A program made the translations under genes and the position numbers. A stretch of 64,000 bases of DNA from Verrucosispora sioxanthis (GTDB lineage Bacteria > Actinomycetota > Actinomycetes > Mycobacteriales > Micromonosporaceae). Below, one piece after another: positions 28,828 to 37,801 of this stretch; position 1 is the first letter of the stretch; every line of letters begins with the position of its first letter. The stretch spans positions 236,573 to 300,572 of the forward strand of contig NZ_SAIY01000008.1 in the NCBI RefSeq assembly GCF_010560025.1, read 5' to 3'. The notes under the pieces were generated by a model that was not told where the DNA came from, searched no databases, and worked only from the letters and a program-made list of their open reading frames with translations.

Positions 28828-28901
28828 CCGTCCGTGGTATTGATTGTGACCAATGTCTCTATGTTGTTGCGCCGGAGATCATTCCGGTCGGTCCGCCGTG
28901 G

Positions 28902-30269
28902 TCATCGCCGGATCTCCTCGAAGTAGCTCGCACACAGGCGCTGGCGCCGGGCGTCGAGCACCATCCAGGTACCGAGCACGAGTTGGACGAGGCTGCGCCA
29001 CACGTCGGACCAGCGGTCACCCCAACGCATCACCGCCAGCCGGAACCGGGCGGGCGGGCTGGCCCCGGTCGGGACGAGGAAACACGGTCCGCGGTTCGGC
29101 AACGACCGGGTGTGCCGCACGGTGGAGACCAGGGCGTACCGGCGCAGCACCTCCCGGGTCACCGCACGCATCATCACCGGCGCCACGCCGCGTGCCGGGC
29201 AGGCCCGGTTGGCGGTGACGCCGAACGGGACGAAGTGTGCGGCACCGCGCTCCAGGGTCAGCCAGCGGGCCGGCTCGAACGTGTCGTCGGCCGCCGGTCC
29301 GCTGCGCTGGTAGGCGAGGTAGTTGAACAGCAGCACCGAACCGGCGGGGATGGTGAGTTCCGGGTCGACCTCGATCGGGCCGGACGTGATCCGGTGCGCC
29401 ACCCCGAAGAGCGGATGTACCCGCAGTGTCTCGTCGATCACCCGGTCCAGGGCCGCGTCACCGTCGGGGTCGTCGAGGGCGGCGACCAGGTCACGCCGCA
29501 CCGCCGGATGCTGCGCCACGGCGAGCAGGAGGTGTGCCATCGCCTCCGACATCTGCACCACGGCGGTGTTGAAGAAGGTGCCCTGCAGGTACCAGGCGGT
29601 CTCCTCGGCGGTGAACGGTTCCGGCAGCGTCACCGGTGCCGTGCCGGCCTCGACCCGGGCGCGCAGATAGCGGGTGAGCCGGTCGCGCCGATCCAGGTGT
29701 CGCAGCCCGCAGCACTTGAGCGCGGTGACCACGTCGTCGGCGTTGGCCACGATCAGCGCCCGTACCTCCGGCGGGCACGCCGCCTCGAAGACGAGTTCGT
29801 AGTAGACCTCCGCCCAGATCGGCATCATCAGGTCCCGCAGCCGGACGCGGCGGGTCCGGCCGGCCGGCAACTCGTCGAGAATCCGTCGGGTCGCCGCACC
29901 GGCCAGCTCGGTCGAACGCCGCTGCGACACCGCGACCACACGTCTGGTCGTCCGGGCGACCGTGCGGTAGCGCTCCCCCGGCTCCAGGTGTTCCTGGTGC
30001 ATCTGCGGACCGGGTGCCAGCCAGTACCAGAACAGGTCGGACAGACCGGCCCCCCGACTACGCCCGCTGGCCGCCGGATGGGCGTAGATCCGTGCGAAGT
30101 GCTCGGGCCCGATCCGGGGACCGGGCACCGGGATCCCCTCGACACCGTTGACCCGCCTGAAGATCCACTCTCGGAGCCGGACCACCGCCGGCGGCAACCG
30201 GCGCGGCAGCAGCCACCCCACGGTCAGCAGACCGGCCAGCCCGCACCACAGCACCAGCGGCCGGGTCAT
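28902..30269 (-). CDS. Membrane-anchored, atypical cytochrome P450
   Basis: A 455-residue P450-like haem protein. One N-terminal hydrophobic segment (VLWCGLAGLLTVGWLL) suggests a membrane anchor, unusual for a bacterial P450. The ExxR region reads DETLRVHP and the haem ligand loop is VPFGVTANRACPARG with the Cys in place. The I-helix reads LQGTFFNTAVVQ and lacks the acid-alcohol pair normally used for oxygen activation, so it might catalyse a rearrangement or use another oxidant. The ATG at 30269 overlaps the stop of the hydroxyacid oxidase gene (ATGA); the open frame continues upstream but only as antisense-like composition. It is the last enzyme of the lyase - flavoprotein - oxidase operon. 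Confidence 0.8.
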   Translation of the reverse strand: MTRPLVLWCGLAGLLTVGWLLPRRLPPAVVRLREWIFRRVNGVEGIPVPGPRIGPEHFARIYAHPAASGRSRGAGLSDLFWYWLAPGPQMHQEHLEPGERYRTVARTTRRVVAVSQRRSTELAGAATRRILDELPAGRTRRVRLRDLMMPIWAEVYYELVFEAACPPEVRALIVANADDVVTALKCCGLRHLDRRDRLTRYLRARVEAGTAPVTLPEPFTAEETAWYLQGTFFNTAVVQMSEAMAHLLLAVAQHPAVRRDLVAALDDPDGDAALDRVIDETLRVHPLFGVAHRITSGPIEVDPELTIPAGSVLLFNYLAYQRSGPAADDTFEPARWLTLERGAAHFVPFGVTANRACPARGVAPVMMRAVTREVLRRYALVSTVRHTRSLPNRGPCFLVPTGASPPARFRLAVMRWGDRWSDVWRSLVQLVLGTWMVLDARRQRLCASYFEEIRR

Positions 30270-31378
30270 ACCGGTACCCGGTCGAGGACCATCTCGCGGG
30301 TCAGGTCTGCGGGGCGGACCGCGCCGGCAAGCGTCATGGCCCGGGTCAGCTCGGCACGGAGCAGGTCGAGCAGCTGCCGCACTCCGGGCTCGCCGCGGGC
30401 CGCCAGCGCCCAGACCACCGGTCGGCCGATCCCGACCGCGACCGCCCCGAGCGCCAGCGCGGTGAGGATGTCGGTCCCCCGGCGGATCCCGCCGTCGAGC
30501 AGGACGGGGATGCGTCCCCCGACCGCCGCCACGACCGCCGGCAGCGCGTCGATGCTCGCCGGTACCCCGTCGAGCTGCCGCCCACCGTGGTTGGAGACCA
30601 GTACGGCGTCCACGCCGTGCGTGACCGCGAGGCGGGCGTCGGCGGGGTGCAGGATCCCCTTCAGCACGATGGGCAGCCTGGTCGTCTCGCGCAGCCACTC
30701 GATCCGGGCCCAGTCGAGAGTGGCGTCCATGACGATGTCCCGGACCCGGCCGCTCTGCGGATCCCGCATGTTCTCGCAGCAGCAGCCGGGCGGCAGGTCG
30801 AGGAAACCGTTGCGCAGGTCGCGGTCGCGGCGGCCGAAGACCGGAGAGTCGACCGTGACCACCAGGGCGCGGCAACCGGCCGCCTCCGCCCGCCGGATCA
30901 CCGAGGCGGTGAAACCCAGATCCGGCTGTGGATAGAGCTGGAACCACAGCCGCGCCGCTGGGCCCGCCGCCCCGGCGACCGCCTCGATCGGCGCGGTGGC
31001 GGCCATGCTCACCACCATCACGGTGCCGGCCGCCCCGACCGCCCGGGCCGTCGCCACCTCCCCCTGTGGATGTGCCAGCCGGTGGAAGGCCGTCGGCGAC
31101 ACCAGCACCGGCATCGGCAGCGTCTCACCGAACAGCTCGATCCGCAGGTCGCGCTCGCCGCCGCCGCGAAGCACCCGGGGCAGGATCCGATATCCGTCGA
31201 AGGCCGTCTCGTTGGCCCGTAGCGTGCGCTCGTCCCCGGCACCTCCGGCGAAGAAGTCCCGGTGCACCGGATCGAGCCGCAGCCGCGCCTCCGCTTCCAG
31301 GTCGTCGACCCGGTGCAGCGGAGGAGGATCGGCGGTGGCGGCGCGTCCCGGCGTCGCCTGTGCGGGCACCGACGACAC
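30266..31378 (-). CDS. FMN-dependent alpha-hydroxyacid oxidase/dehydrogenase
   Basis: A 370-residue TIM-barrel flavoenzyme of the glycolate oxidase/lactate dehydrogenase/4-hydroxymandelate oxidase family. Visible features: RDFFAGGAGDE near the N-terminus, WFQLYPQPD, VVTVDSPVFGRRDRDLRNGF, the FMN-binding Lys in IVLKGILHPADA, the catalytic His and Arg in SNHGGRQLDG and GGIRRGTDIL. GTG 31378 lies 2 bp after the preceding stop; this gives the usual family length, whereas the open frame extends 160 residues further with no ribosome site. Hydroxymandelate oxidases of hydroxyphenylglycine biosynthesis are in this family, but no hydroxymandelate synthase is present in the window, so the substrate remains open. 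Confidence 0.88.
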   Translation of the reverse strand: MSSVPAQATPGRAATADPPPLHRVDDLEAEARLRLDPVHRDFFAGGAGDERTLRANETAFDGYRILPRVLRGGGERDLRIELFGETLPMPVLVSPTAFHRLAHPQGEVATARAVGAAGTVMVVSMAATAPIEAVAGAAGPAARLWFQLYPQPDLGFTASVIRRAEAAGCRALVVTVDSPVFGRRDRDLRNGFLDLPPGCCCENMRDPQSGRVRDIVMDATLDWARIEWLRETTRLPIVLKGILHPADARLAVTHGVDAVLVSNHGGRQLDGVPASIDALPAVVAAVGGRIPVLLDGGIRRGTDILTALALGAVAVGIGRPVVWALAARGEPGVRQLLDLLRAELTRAMTLAGAVRPADLTREMVLDRVPV

Positions 31379-31380
31379 GG

Positions 31381-32949
31381 TCAGCCCACGGTGCCGGACA
31401 GGCAGCGGTGCAGGAAGGCGACCAGCGGCGCCCGGTGCACCTGCGGCTTGTTCCACTGGTTCTCCAGGTTCTCCGCCAGATGGTGCTCGGCCACCACCCG
31501 GCCGCCGCGCCGGTGGCGCACCACCGGATGCAGATACGCCGCGTCGTGGGCCTGGCCGGCGACGTCCTGGGCGATCCGGCGCACCGAGATGTCGAAGGGG
31601 TCGACCTGGTCGTGGTCGGGACCGTACTCGAGGGTGACGACGAACGCGTGCTCGACCGGATGATCGGCGGTCGCCAGCCCGGCCTGCCCGAGGTGGTCGA
31701 CCGGCACCTCCTCGTGGTACCGGGCATCCGACCCGGCCACGGTGACCACGTCGGCGAGCACCGCGAACTGCTGCCAGAGACCGGAGGACCGGTTGACCCG
31801 CTCGATGATCGCGTCGGCCACCGCCTCGGCCGTCGCGTCCAGTTTCTCCGCCGGCCACGGATTGTCGTGGTAGCGGTGTTCGAGGATGCGGTGCAGTGCC
31901 CGCACGCCGTACCGGAAACCGTGGACGAAGCCGTTGGTGGACCTCTTGAAGTCGCGTTCCTGGGTCAGCGTGCCGGCGAAGAACAGGTCCGGGACGTTCA
32001 CCGACTCGAATGCCGGGGTCTGGGCCGGGAAGCGATCGTTTATCACCAGCTCCGGACGACAGTCGTCGGCGAAGATCGACGCGTCGAAGCGGAAACCGGT
32101 GCAGGCCAGCACCCGGTCGTACCGCAGCTCCTTGACGACCTCGTCGGCCCGGGAGAAGCCGAAGGCGACCCGGTAGCCGGCGTCGTCACGCTCGATGCCC
32201 CGCACGTGTCCGTCCAGGATCGCGTTGGCCGACTTGAGCTGGTAGGTGTCCAGGAAGTTGTTGTTCACCGCCCGCAGGTGCCCGACGTAGTGGGTCCGCC
32301 ACGCCATCCGAACCGGACTCGGCCCCGCCACATGCACCAGCGTGGTCGTCTCCATCAGCGCGTCGGCGGTCTCGAAGGCGGAGTTGCCCTTGCCGATGAT
32401 CAGCACCCGTTGGTCGAGGAAGTCGCGCGGGTCGACCGACATCGCGTCGTACCGCTCCGCCAGCTCGATGCCGGGGATCGGCGCGACGTAGGGCTGCGAG
32501 ACACCGGTCGCCACGACGACCCGGCGAGCCCGGTACGTCGTACCCTCCTCGTCGGTGACCAGGAAGCCGGCGTCGTCGGGCCGGGCGACCCGGACCACCC
32601 GGCTTCGGTAGCGGATCCGGACTCCGGTGGCCGTCGCGAAGTCCGCCAGGTAGCGGACCATCACCTCGGCGTCGGGAAAGTAGCGTTCGGTGTAGCGGGT
32701 GAAGCGCAGCGCCGGGTCGTCGCTGAGCAGGGAGTTCCAGTCCAGCCGCAGGTTCAGCTCCGGATCGTCGGTTCCGGTGTGCGGCTTGTTGATCGAGATG
32801 AGTTGGCGGTGCCGGGGAAACCGGGTGAAGAAGGCGCCGGGGACGTCGGCGGACTCCAGTACCAGGTAGTCCCGGCGGCCGTCCCGTTCGAGCAGCGCAC
32901 CGAGCTGAAGCCCGGCCGGTCCCGCCCCGATGATCAGATAGTCGAGCAT
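31381..32949 (-). CDS. FOXRED2-like flavin-dependent oxidoreductase, copy 1
   Basis: A 522-residue flavoprotein with two nucleotide-binding folds: LIIGAGPAGLQLGALLERDG at the N-terminus for FAD and VLIIGKGNSAFETADAL mid-chain for NAD(P)H. The FAGTLTQERDFKRSTNGFVH stretch near residue 340 is typical of the FOXRED2-like group. ATG 32949 aligns with the N-terminus of its paralogue at 34620-36194; a GTG at 32961 would add four residues. It lies 46 bp after the lyase gene and 2 bp before the hydroxyacid oxidase. Likely a monooxygenase or oxidase on an aromatic or amino substrate; the reaction is unknown. Confidence 0.85.
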   Translation of the reverse strand: MLDYLIIGAGPAGLQLGALLERDGRRDYLVLESADVPGAFFTRFPRHRQLISINKPHTGTDDPELNLRLDWNSLLSDDPALRFTRYTERYFPDAEVMVRYLADFATATGVRIRYRSRVVRVARPDDAGFLVTDEEGTTYRARRVVVATGVSQPYVAPIPGIELAERYDAMSVDPRDFLDQRVLIIGKGNSAFETADALMETTTLVHVAGPSPVRMAWRTHYVGHLRAVNNNFLDTYQLKSANAILDGHVRGIERDDAGYRVAFGFSRADEVVKELRYDRVLACTGFRFDASIFADDCRPELVINDRFPAQTPAFESVNVPDLFFAGTLTQERDFKRSTNGFVHGFRYGVRALHRILEHRYHDNPWPAEKLDATAEAVADAIIERVNRSSGLWQQFAVLADVVTVAGSDARYHEEVPVDHLGQAGLATADHPVEHAFVVTLEYGPDHDQVDPFDISVRRIAQDVAGQAHDAAYLHPVVRHRRGGRVVAEHHLAENLENQWNKPQVHRAPLVAFLHRCLSGTVG

Positions 32950-32995
32950 CTCTCCGGTCACCAGGCGACCGTACGAAGGCGAACTCAGAGAAAAA

Positions 32996-34546
32996 TCAGC
33001 CGTCGATCCCGGCCGCCGCCGTCGGCGCCGGCCAGTGCGGTGCCCCGGTCAGCAGGTCGAGCAGGTCGGCGGCGCGACGGACGTCGTCGTCGAGCGGCCG
33101 GTCCGGATCGATCGCCGGTACGGTCTCCGCGAGCCGCTGCAGCGCCGCGACGCAGGCCGGCGCGGTCGGGGTACGCGCACCGACGTGGATCGCCTGACGC
33201 AGCCCCACCGCGAGGGTTCCGCAGATCAGCCGCAGCAACCGTGCCTGGTCCACGGCGCGCAGCGCGGCCTGGGTGCCGAACGGCACGACGTCCTGGTTGT
33301 GCAGATTCGTGGGCAGACTCTGCATCCCGGCCGGGGTGGCCTGCCGACGGATCTCCGCGACCATCGCGGTCGAGGCGAGCTGGGCGCCCTGCAGCCCGTG
33401 CTGCCGTCCCGGACCGGCCGCGAGCATCGGCGGCAGCCCACCGTTGCGGGCCGGGTCGACCAGGAGGTCGAGCTGACGCTCGACGAGGTTGCCGAGCTGG
33501 GCGGCCACCGTCGCCAGCAGGTCGGCGGCGAAGGCCGCCGGCTGACCGAAGAAGTTGCCGCCGTGCAGCACCAGGTCCTCGTCGGGGACGAACACCGGGT
33601 TGTCGCTGACGCTACGCAGATCCGACTCCACCACGCCGTCGACGTAGCGCAGCGCGTCCTCGGCCGCCCCGAGCAACTGCGGGGTGCAGCGGATGCTGTA
33701 CGCCTCCTGGAGCGGGCGCCCGCTCGACGGCACCGCTCCGGTCAGGCACCGCCGCATCCGGGCGCCGACGTCGACCGCGCCGGGGTGCCCGTACGCGGCC
33801 AGCAGCCGGGGATGCAGGAACTGGCCTGGATCGCAGCCGAGCACGTCGACGAGCAGGCAGCTCAGCAGCTGGGCGGCCCGGTGCGCGCGGCGGACGTCGT
33901 CCAGGGCGAGCGCGGTGGCGGCGGTGGTCAGCGAGGTACCGTTCACCAACGCCAGCGCGTCGCGTCCGTCGAGCAGCAACGGTGTCAGCCCGGCCCCGGC
34001 CAGCGCCTCGGCGGCCGACATCCGGTCACCGTCCAGATAGGCCCAGCCCCGACCGCGCAGCGACTGGGTGGCGTAGGCGAGCGGAATGAGGTCACCGCTG
34101 GCCCCGACGGAACCGAGGCGCGGCATCGCTGGCACGAACGTCGTACCGAACATCGCGGCGAGCCCCTCGACCACCCGCGGCGAGACGCCGGAGGCACCCT
34201 GGCCCAGCGACCAGACCCGGACCAGCAGCGCCGCCCGGACCACCGCCGGGTCGATGTCCGGGCCCTGCCCGGCACCGAGGTGGGCGAGGGTGTTGTCGCA
34301 CTGGTCCGCGTCGTCGTCGCGGCCGGCGAACCCGACGAGCGCGCCGAACCCGGTGGTGGCGCCGTAGACCTGACGGTCGTCGCCGAGCACCTCGCGCAGG
34401 TGCTCGCGGGAGCGTCGCACCCGGTCGCGTACCTCGGCGGTGAGTTCGACGGTGACTTCGGTCGCGGCCCGACGCAGGTCCGACACCCGCAGCGGGCGGG
34501 CCAGGTCGATCGGAGCGGCCACGGCGGACACGGTGTGGGTCGTCAT
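32996..34546 (-). CDS. Aromatic amino acid ammonia-lyase, tyrosine type (or aminomutase)
   Basis: A 516-residue MIO-dependent lyase. The MIO triad Ala149-Ser150-Gly151 sits in GSVGASGDLIPL, and catalytic Tyr61 in YGATTGFG. The selectivity position reads His89-Leu90 in TLAHLGAGQGP, the pair that gives tyrosine selectivity in Rhodobacter TAL (PAL has Phe-Leu, HAL Ser-His). Further conserved parts are LALVNGTSL, SVSDNPVF, HGGNFFGQPAAFA and LHNQDVVPFG. Expected product is 4-coumarate plus ammonia; a 2,3-aminomutase making beta-tyrosine cannot be excluded from sequence. It is first in an operon with the flavoprotein, hydroxyacid oxidase and P450, and is divergent from the second flavoprotein and the acid ligase. 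Confidence 0.85.
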   Translation of the reverse strand: MTTHTVSAVAAPIDLARPLRVSDLRRAATEVTVELTAEVRDRVRRSREHLREVLGDDRQVYGATTGFGALVGFAGRDDDADQCDNTLAHLGAGQGPDIDPAVVRAALLVRVWSLGQGASGVSPRVVEGLAAMFGTTFVPAMPRLGSVGASGDLIPLAYATQSLRGRGWAYLDGDRMSAAEALAGAGLTPLLLDGRDALALVNGTSLTTAATALALDDVRRAHRAAQLLSCLLVDVLGCDPGQFLHPRLLAAYGHPGAVDVGARMRRCLTGAVPSSGRPLQEAYSIRCTPQLLGAAEDALRYVDGVVESDLRSVSDNPVFVPDEDLVLHGGNFFGQPAAFAADLLATVAAQLGNLVERQLDLLVDPARNGGLPPMLAAGPGRQHGLQGAQLASTAMVAEIRRQATPAGMQSLPTNLHNQDVVPFGTQAALRAVDQARLLRLICGTLAVGLRQAIHVGARTPTAPACVAALQRLAETVPAIDPDRPLDDDVRRAADLLDLLTGAPHWPAPTAAAGIDG

Positions 34547-34569
34547 CGGGCCGACCGTAGCCGTGGATT

Positions 34570-34585
34570 CTCAGAGCGGTCTGAG
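34570..34585. promoter_or_regulatory. Palindrome in the divergent promoter region of the aromatic island
   Basis: A perfect inverted repeat CTCAGA-GCGG-TCTGAG in the 73-bp gap between the divergent lyase and flavoprotein genes, 24 bp from the lyase start. A partial copy, CTCAGAG, recurs at 32984-32990 just before the lyase stop. It is a good candidate operator for a repressor controlling both arms; no dedicated regulator lies immediately beside it. Confidence 0.55.
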
Positions 34586-34619
34586 TTATCTCTGATGACC
34601 GGTGGCTACCGTCCGGCAC

Positions 34620-36194
34620 ATGACGCACGCCTATCTGATCATCGGCGCCGGGCCGGCGGGACTGCAACTCGGCGCGCTGCTCGAACGCGACGGTCATGAC
34701 TACGTCGTCCTGGAGGCCGGCGCCGCGCCCGGCACCTTCTTCCGCAGCTATCCGCGGCACCGCAAGCTGATCTCCATCAACAAGGTCCACACCGGTTCCG
34801 ACGATCCGGAGTTCAACCTGCGGATGGACTGGAACTCCCTGCTCAGCGACGACCCGGAGCTGCTGTTCGGCCGGTACAGCAAGCGCTACTTCCCGGCCGC
34901 CGACGACCTGCTGCGCTACCTCGCCGACTTCGCCGAGGCGACCGGAGTGCGGGTGCGCTACCAGACCCCGGTGGTCCGGATCGGCCGCGACGACGACGGC
35001 TTCCACGCCCTCGACGCCCACGGTCACACCTGGCGGGGACGCCGGCTGGTCGTCGCGACCGGCGTCTCGCGGTTGTACGTGCCGGCCATCGACGGGATCG
35101 ACAACGCCGAGCGGTACGACACGGTCAGCGTCGACCCGGCCGACTTCGTCGACCAACGCGTCATGATCATCGGCAAGGGGAACTCCGGCTTCGAGACCGC
35201 CGACGCGCTGATGGAGACCGCCGCCGTGGTGCACCTGGCCGGTCCCCGCTCGGTCCGCTTCGCCTGGCAGTCACACTACGTCGGGCACCTGCGGGCGGTG
35301 AACAACAACTTCCTCGACAGCTACCAGTTGAAGTCGCAGAACGCCGTCCTCGACGGCACGGTGGAGAGCATCCACCGCCGGCCCGAGGGCGGCTACCTGG
35401 TCCGCTTGCGGTACGCCCGCACCGTCGAGGCGATCCGGGAGATCCGCTACGACCGGGTCATCGTGTGCACCGGATTCCGGTTCGACGCGAGCATCTTCGA
35501 CGACAGCTGCCGGCCCCGGCTGGTCATCGACGACCGGTTCCCGGAGCAGACCTCGGCGTACGAGTCGACCACGGTCCCCGACCTCTACTTCGCCGGCACC
35601 CTCACCCAGCAGCGGGACTTCAAACGGTCGACGAGTGGCTTCATCCACGGCTTCCGGTACGGGGTCCGGGCGCTGCACCGCATCCTCGCCGCCCGCTACC
35701 ACGACGCGGACTGGCCGACCACCCGACTGGCGGCGACCGCCGAGGCGATCACCGACGCGATCATCGCCCGGATCAACCGCTCCTCGGCGCTCTGGCAACA
35801 GTTCGGGGTGCTCGGCGACGTGGTGACGGTACGCGACGACACCGCCTACTACCACGAGGAGGTGCCGATGGCGTATCTCGCCGACGGCGGACTGGGCGGC
35901 GGCGGCTGGGCGCTCACCGTGACCCTCGAGTACGGGCCGGACCACGACTGCGTCGACCCGTTCGACGTCGCGGTGCCCCGGGTGGCGGAGAACGACGCGT
36001 ACGCCGCGCACCAGGCCACGTACCTGCACCCGGTCGTGCGGCAGTACCGGGACGGTCAGGTGGTGGCGGTGCACCACCTGGCGGAGAACCTGGAGAACGA
36101 GTGGAACCTGCCCACCGTGCACCAGCAGCCGCTGACGGTCTTCGTCAAGGAGTCCCTGGCCGGCGTCGCCGCTGCCGCGGGAGCGTCCGGGTGA
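34620..36194 (+). CDS. FOXRED2-like flavin-dependent oxidoreductase, copy 2
   Basis: A 524-residue close paralogue of the 31381-32949 protein, alignable end to end without large gaps. FAD motif LIIGAGPAGLQLGALLERDG, NAD(P)H motif MIIGKGNSGFETADAL and FAGTLTQQRDFKRSTSGFIH. ATG 34620 is preferred; a GTG at 34602 would add six residues and neither has a clear ribosome site, so a leaderless or short-leader message is possible. Its stop overlaps the GTG of the acid ligase. Having two diverged copies on opposite sides of one lyase suggests two successive oxidation steps or a heteromeric enzyme. Confidence 0.86.
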   Translation: MTHAYLIIGAGPAGLQLGALLERDGHDYVVLEAGAAPGTFFRSYPRHRKLISINKVHTGSDDPEFNLRMDWNSLLSDDPELLFGRYSKRYFPAADDLLRYLADFAEATGVRVRYQTPVVRIGRDDDGFHALDAHGHTWRGRRLVVATGVSRLYVPAIDGIDNAERYDTVSVDPADFVDQRVMIIGKGNSGFETADALMETAAVVHLAGPRSVRFAWQSHYVGHLRAVNNNFLDSYQLKSQNAVLDGTVESIHRRPEGGYLVRLRYARTVEAIREIRYDRVIVCTGFRFDASIFDDSCRPRLVIDDRFPEQTSAYESTTVPDLYFAGTLTQQRDFKRSTSGFIHGFRYGVRALHRILAARYHDADWPTTRLAATAEAITDAIIARINRSSALWQQFGVLGDVVTVRDDTAYYHEEVPMAYLADGGLGGGGWALTVTLEYGPDHDCVDPFDVAVPRVAENDAYAAHQATYLHPVVRQYRDGQVVAVHHLAENLENEWNLPTVHQQPLTVFVKESLAGVAAAAGASG

Positions 36195-37744
36195 CCACGC
36201 ACCCGTTGCCGGGCTACCCGCAGGCGATCCTCGACCTGTTGGCCGGCGGGCGGGACCGGCCGGTCTTCGAGCACGGCTCGCGCATCGTCCACGCCGACGA
36301 GGTGGCCGAACTGGTCGCCCGGATCGCCGCCGGTTTGCAAGCGGCGGGAATCGGTCGCGGTACGGGGGTGGCGGTGCTGCTCGGTGTGTCCCCGGAGGCG
36401 TTCGCCGCCGTCGTCGCGGCACACGTGGTCGGCGCCCGGGTCGCCGGGGTACGCCCCGGACTCCCCCACGACCACCTGCGGCACCTGCTCGGTCACCGGA
36501 TCGCGGCGGTGCTCGTCGACCGTTCGACCGTGACCCCGCAGCTGCGGGCGGTCACCGCCGGCCTCCCGCTGCTCGGCGTCGGCCCGGTCGACGGGACACC
36601 CGACCTGACCGTCACCCCGGCCGACGGCACACCGCCGGTCCCCGCCGGGCGTCCGGACGACATCGCCCGGGTCGTCTACACCAGCGGCAGCACCGGCAAC
36701 CCGAAGGGCTGCCTCCAGACGTACGCGTCCCTCGACGCTGCCTGGGCGGCGCACCCGGACCGATGGCCGCCGGCGGTCCGCGACCTCGCCGGCCACCTCG
36801 ACCGCTACCTGGTCTTCGGCTCGCTGGCCAGCCAGGTGATGCTGGAGTACGGCATTCTCACCCTGGCCGCCGGCGGCACCATGGTGATCGCCGAGCCACC
36901 CCGCGCCGGTGTGCCGTTCTTTCCCGACGCGCTGGTCCGGCACCGGGCGAGCGCCAGCGTGATCACCGTGGGCCGACTGGCGAAGCTGGTCGCCGCCCAG
37001 CGCGCCGCGCCGACCGACCTTGGCGCGCTGCGCGCCCTGTTGGTCTCCGGCTCCCCGCTGCACCCGGCCCGGCTCGCCGAGGCGCTCGATGTGCTCGGGC
37101 CGGTCGTCTACCACGGCTACGGCCAGACCGAGACCGGCATGATCGCCATGCTGACCCCGGCGGAGATGCTCGCCGCCCCGGCTCTGCTCGCCTCGGTGGG
37201 CCGCCCGCCGGCCGTGGTCGACGTACAGGTCCGCGACGCCGACGGGCGGCAGGTCGTTCCCGGCGTCGAGGGGGAGATCTTCGTCCGCACCCCGTCGCAG
37301 GCCAGCGGTTACTGGGACGACCCGACGGAGACCACCGAGGTCTTCACCGGCGGCTGGGTACGCACCCGCGACCGTGGTCGGCTGGACGACGACGGCTACC
37401 TGCACCTGCTGGGGCGGTCCCGGGACGTCGTCATCGTCAACGCCGACCTCCGGTACGCCGGCCCGATCGAACGTGTCCTGGCCAGCTGCGCCGATGTCGC
37501 CGAGGCGTACGTGGTGGCCGCACCCGACGAGGACACCGGCGAGGCGGTGCACGCCTTCGTGGTCCCCGCCGCGGGCCGGCAACCGGATCCGGACGTGCTG
37601 CGCGAGCTGGTCCGACAGCAGCTCGGCGAGCCCAGCACTCCCCGGACGATCACCTTCATCGCCGAGGTGCCGGTCACGGCCGCCGGCAAGCCCGACAAGC
37701 GACGCCTGGCCGGCTCGCTCGACGCGCACGACGCCGCCGGCTGA
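36191..37744 (+). CDS. AMP-dependent acid ligase (aryl- or acyl-CoA ligase-like)
   Basis: A 517-residue ANL-superfamily ligase. Motifs: RVVYTSGSTGNPKG (P-loop), YHGYGQTETG, TRDRGRLDDDGYLHLLGR (hinge Asp region) and AGKPDKRRL with the C-terminal catalytic Lys. The N-terminal part is short compared with 4-coumarate:CoA ligases but complete. GTG 36191 overlaps the flavoprotein stop (GTGA), so the frame before it is not part of the gene. Next to a tyrosine lyase, activation of coumarate or an oxidised derivative as adenylate or CoA ester is the simplest reading; the acceptor (CoA or a carrier protein) cannot be told. Confidence 0.88.
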   Translation: MTTHPLPGYPQAILDLLAGGRDRPVFEHGSRIVHADEVAELVARIAAGLQAAGIGRGTGVAVLLGVSPEAFAAVVAAHVVGARVAGVRPGLPHDHLRHLLGHRIAAVLVDRSTVTPQLRAVTAGLPLLGVGPVDGTPDLTVTPADGTPPVPAGRPDDIARVVYTSGSTGNPKGCLQTYASLDAAWAAHPDRWPPAVRDLAGHLDRYLVFGSLASQVMLEYGILTLAAGGTMVIAEPPRAGVPFFPDALVRHRASASVITVGRLAKLVAAQRAAPTDLGALRALLVSGSPLHPARLAEALDVLGPVVYHGYGQTETGMIAMLTPAEMLAAPALLASVGRPPAVVDVQVRDADGRQVVPGVEGEIFVRTPSQASGYWDDPTETTEVFTGGWVRTRDRGRLDDDGYLHLLGRSRDVVIVNADLRYAGPIERVLASCADVAEAYVVAAPDEDTGEAVHAFVVPAAGRQPDPDVLRELVRQQLGEPSTPRTITFIAEVPVTAAGKPDKRRLAGSLDAHDAAG

Positions 37745-37761
37745 CCGGCGGCGACCCTGCC

Positions 37762-37780
37762 CCGCCGGGCCCTCCGGCGG
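37762..37780. terminator. Hairpin between convergent ligase and LysE genes
   Basis: A 7-bp perfect stem (CCGCCGG / CCGGCGG) with a GCCCT loop in the 57-bp space between two convergent stop codons. Its position suggests a shared terminator. Confidence 0.5.
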
Positions 37781-37801
37781 CCGCGGCGATCGGGAGTGGG
37801 C

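Noticed and set aside
30266..31378. Hydroxyacid oxidase as proof of a hydroxyphenylglycine pathway
   Set aside because: No hydroxymandelate synthase or matching aminotransferase in the window, and no A domain with the Hpg code.
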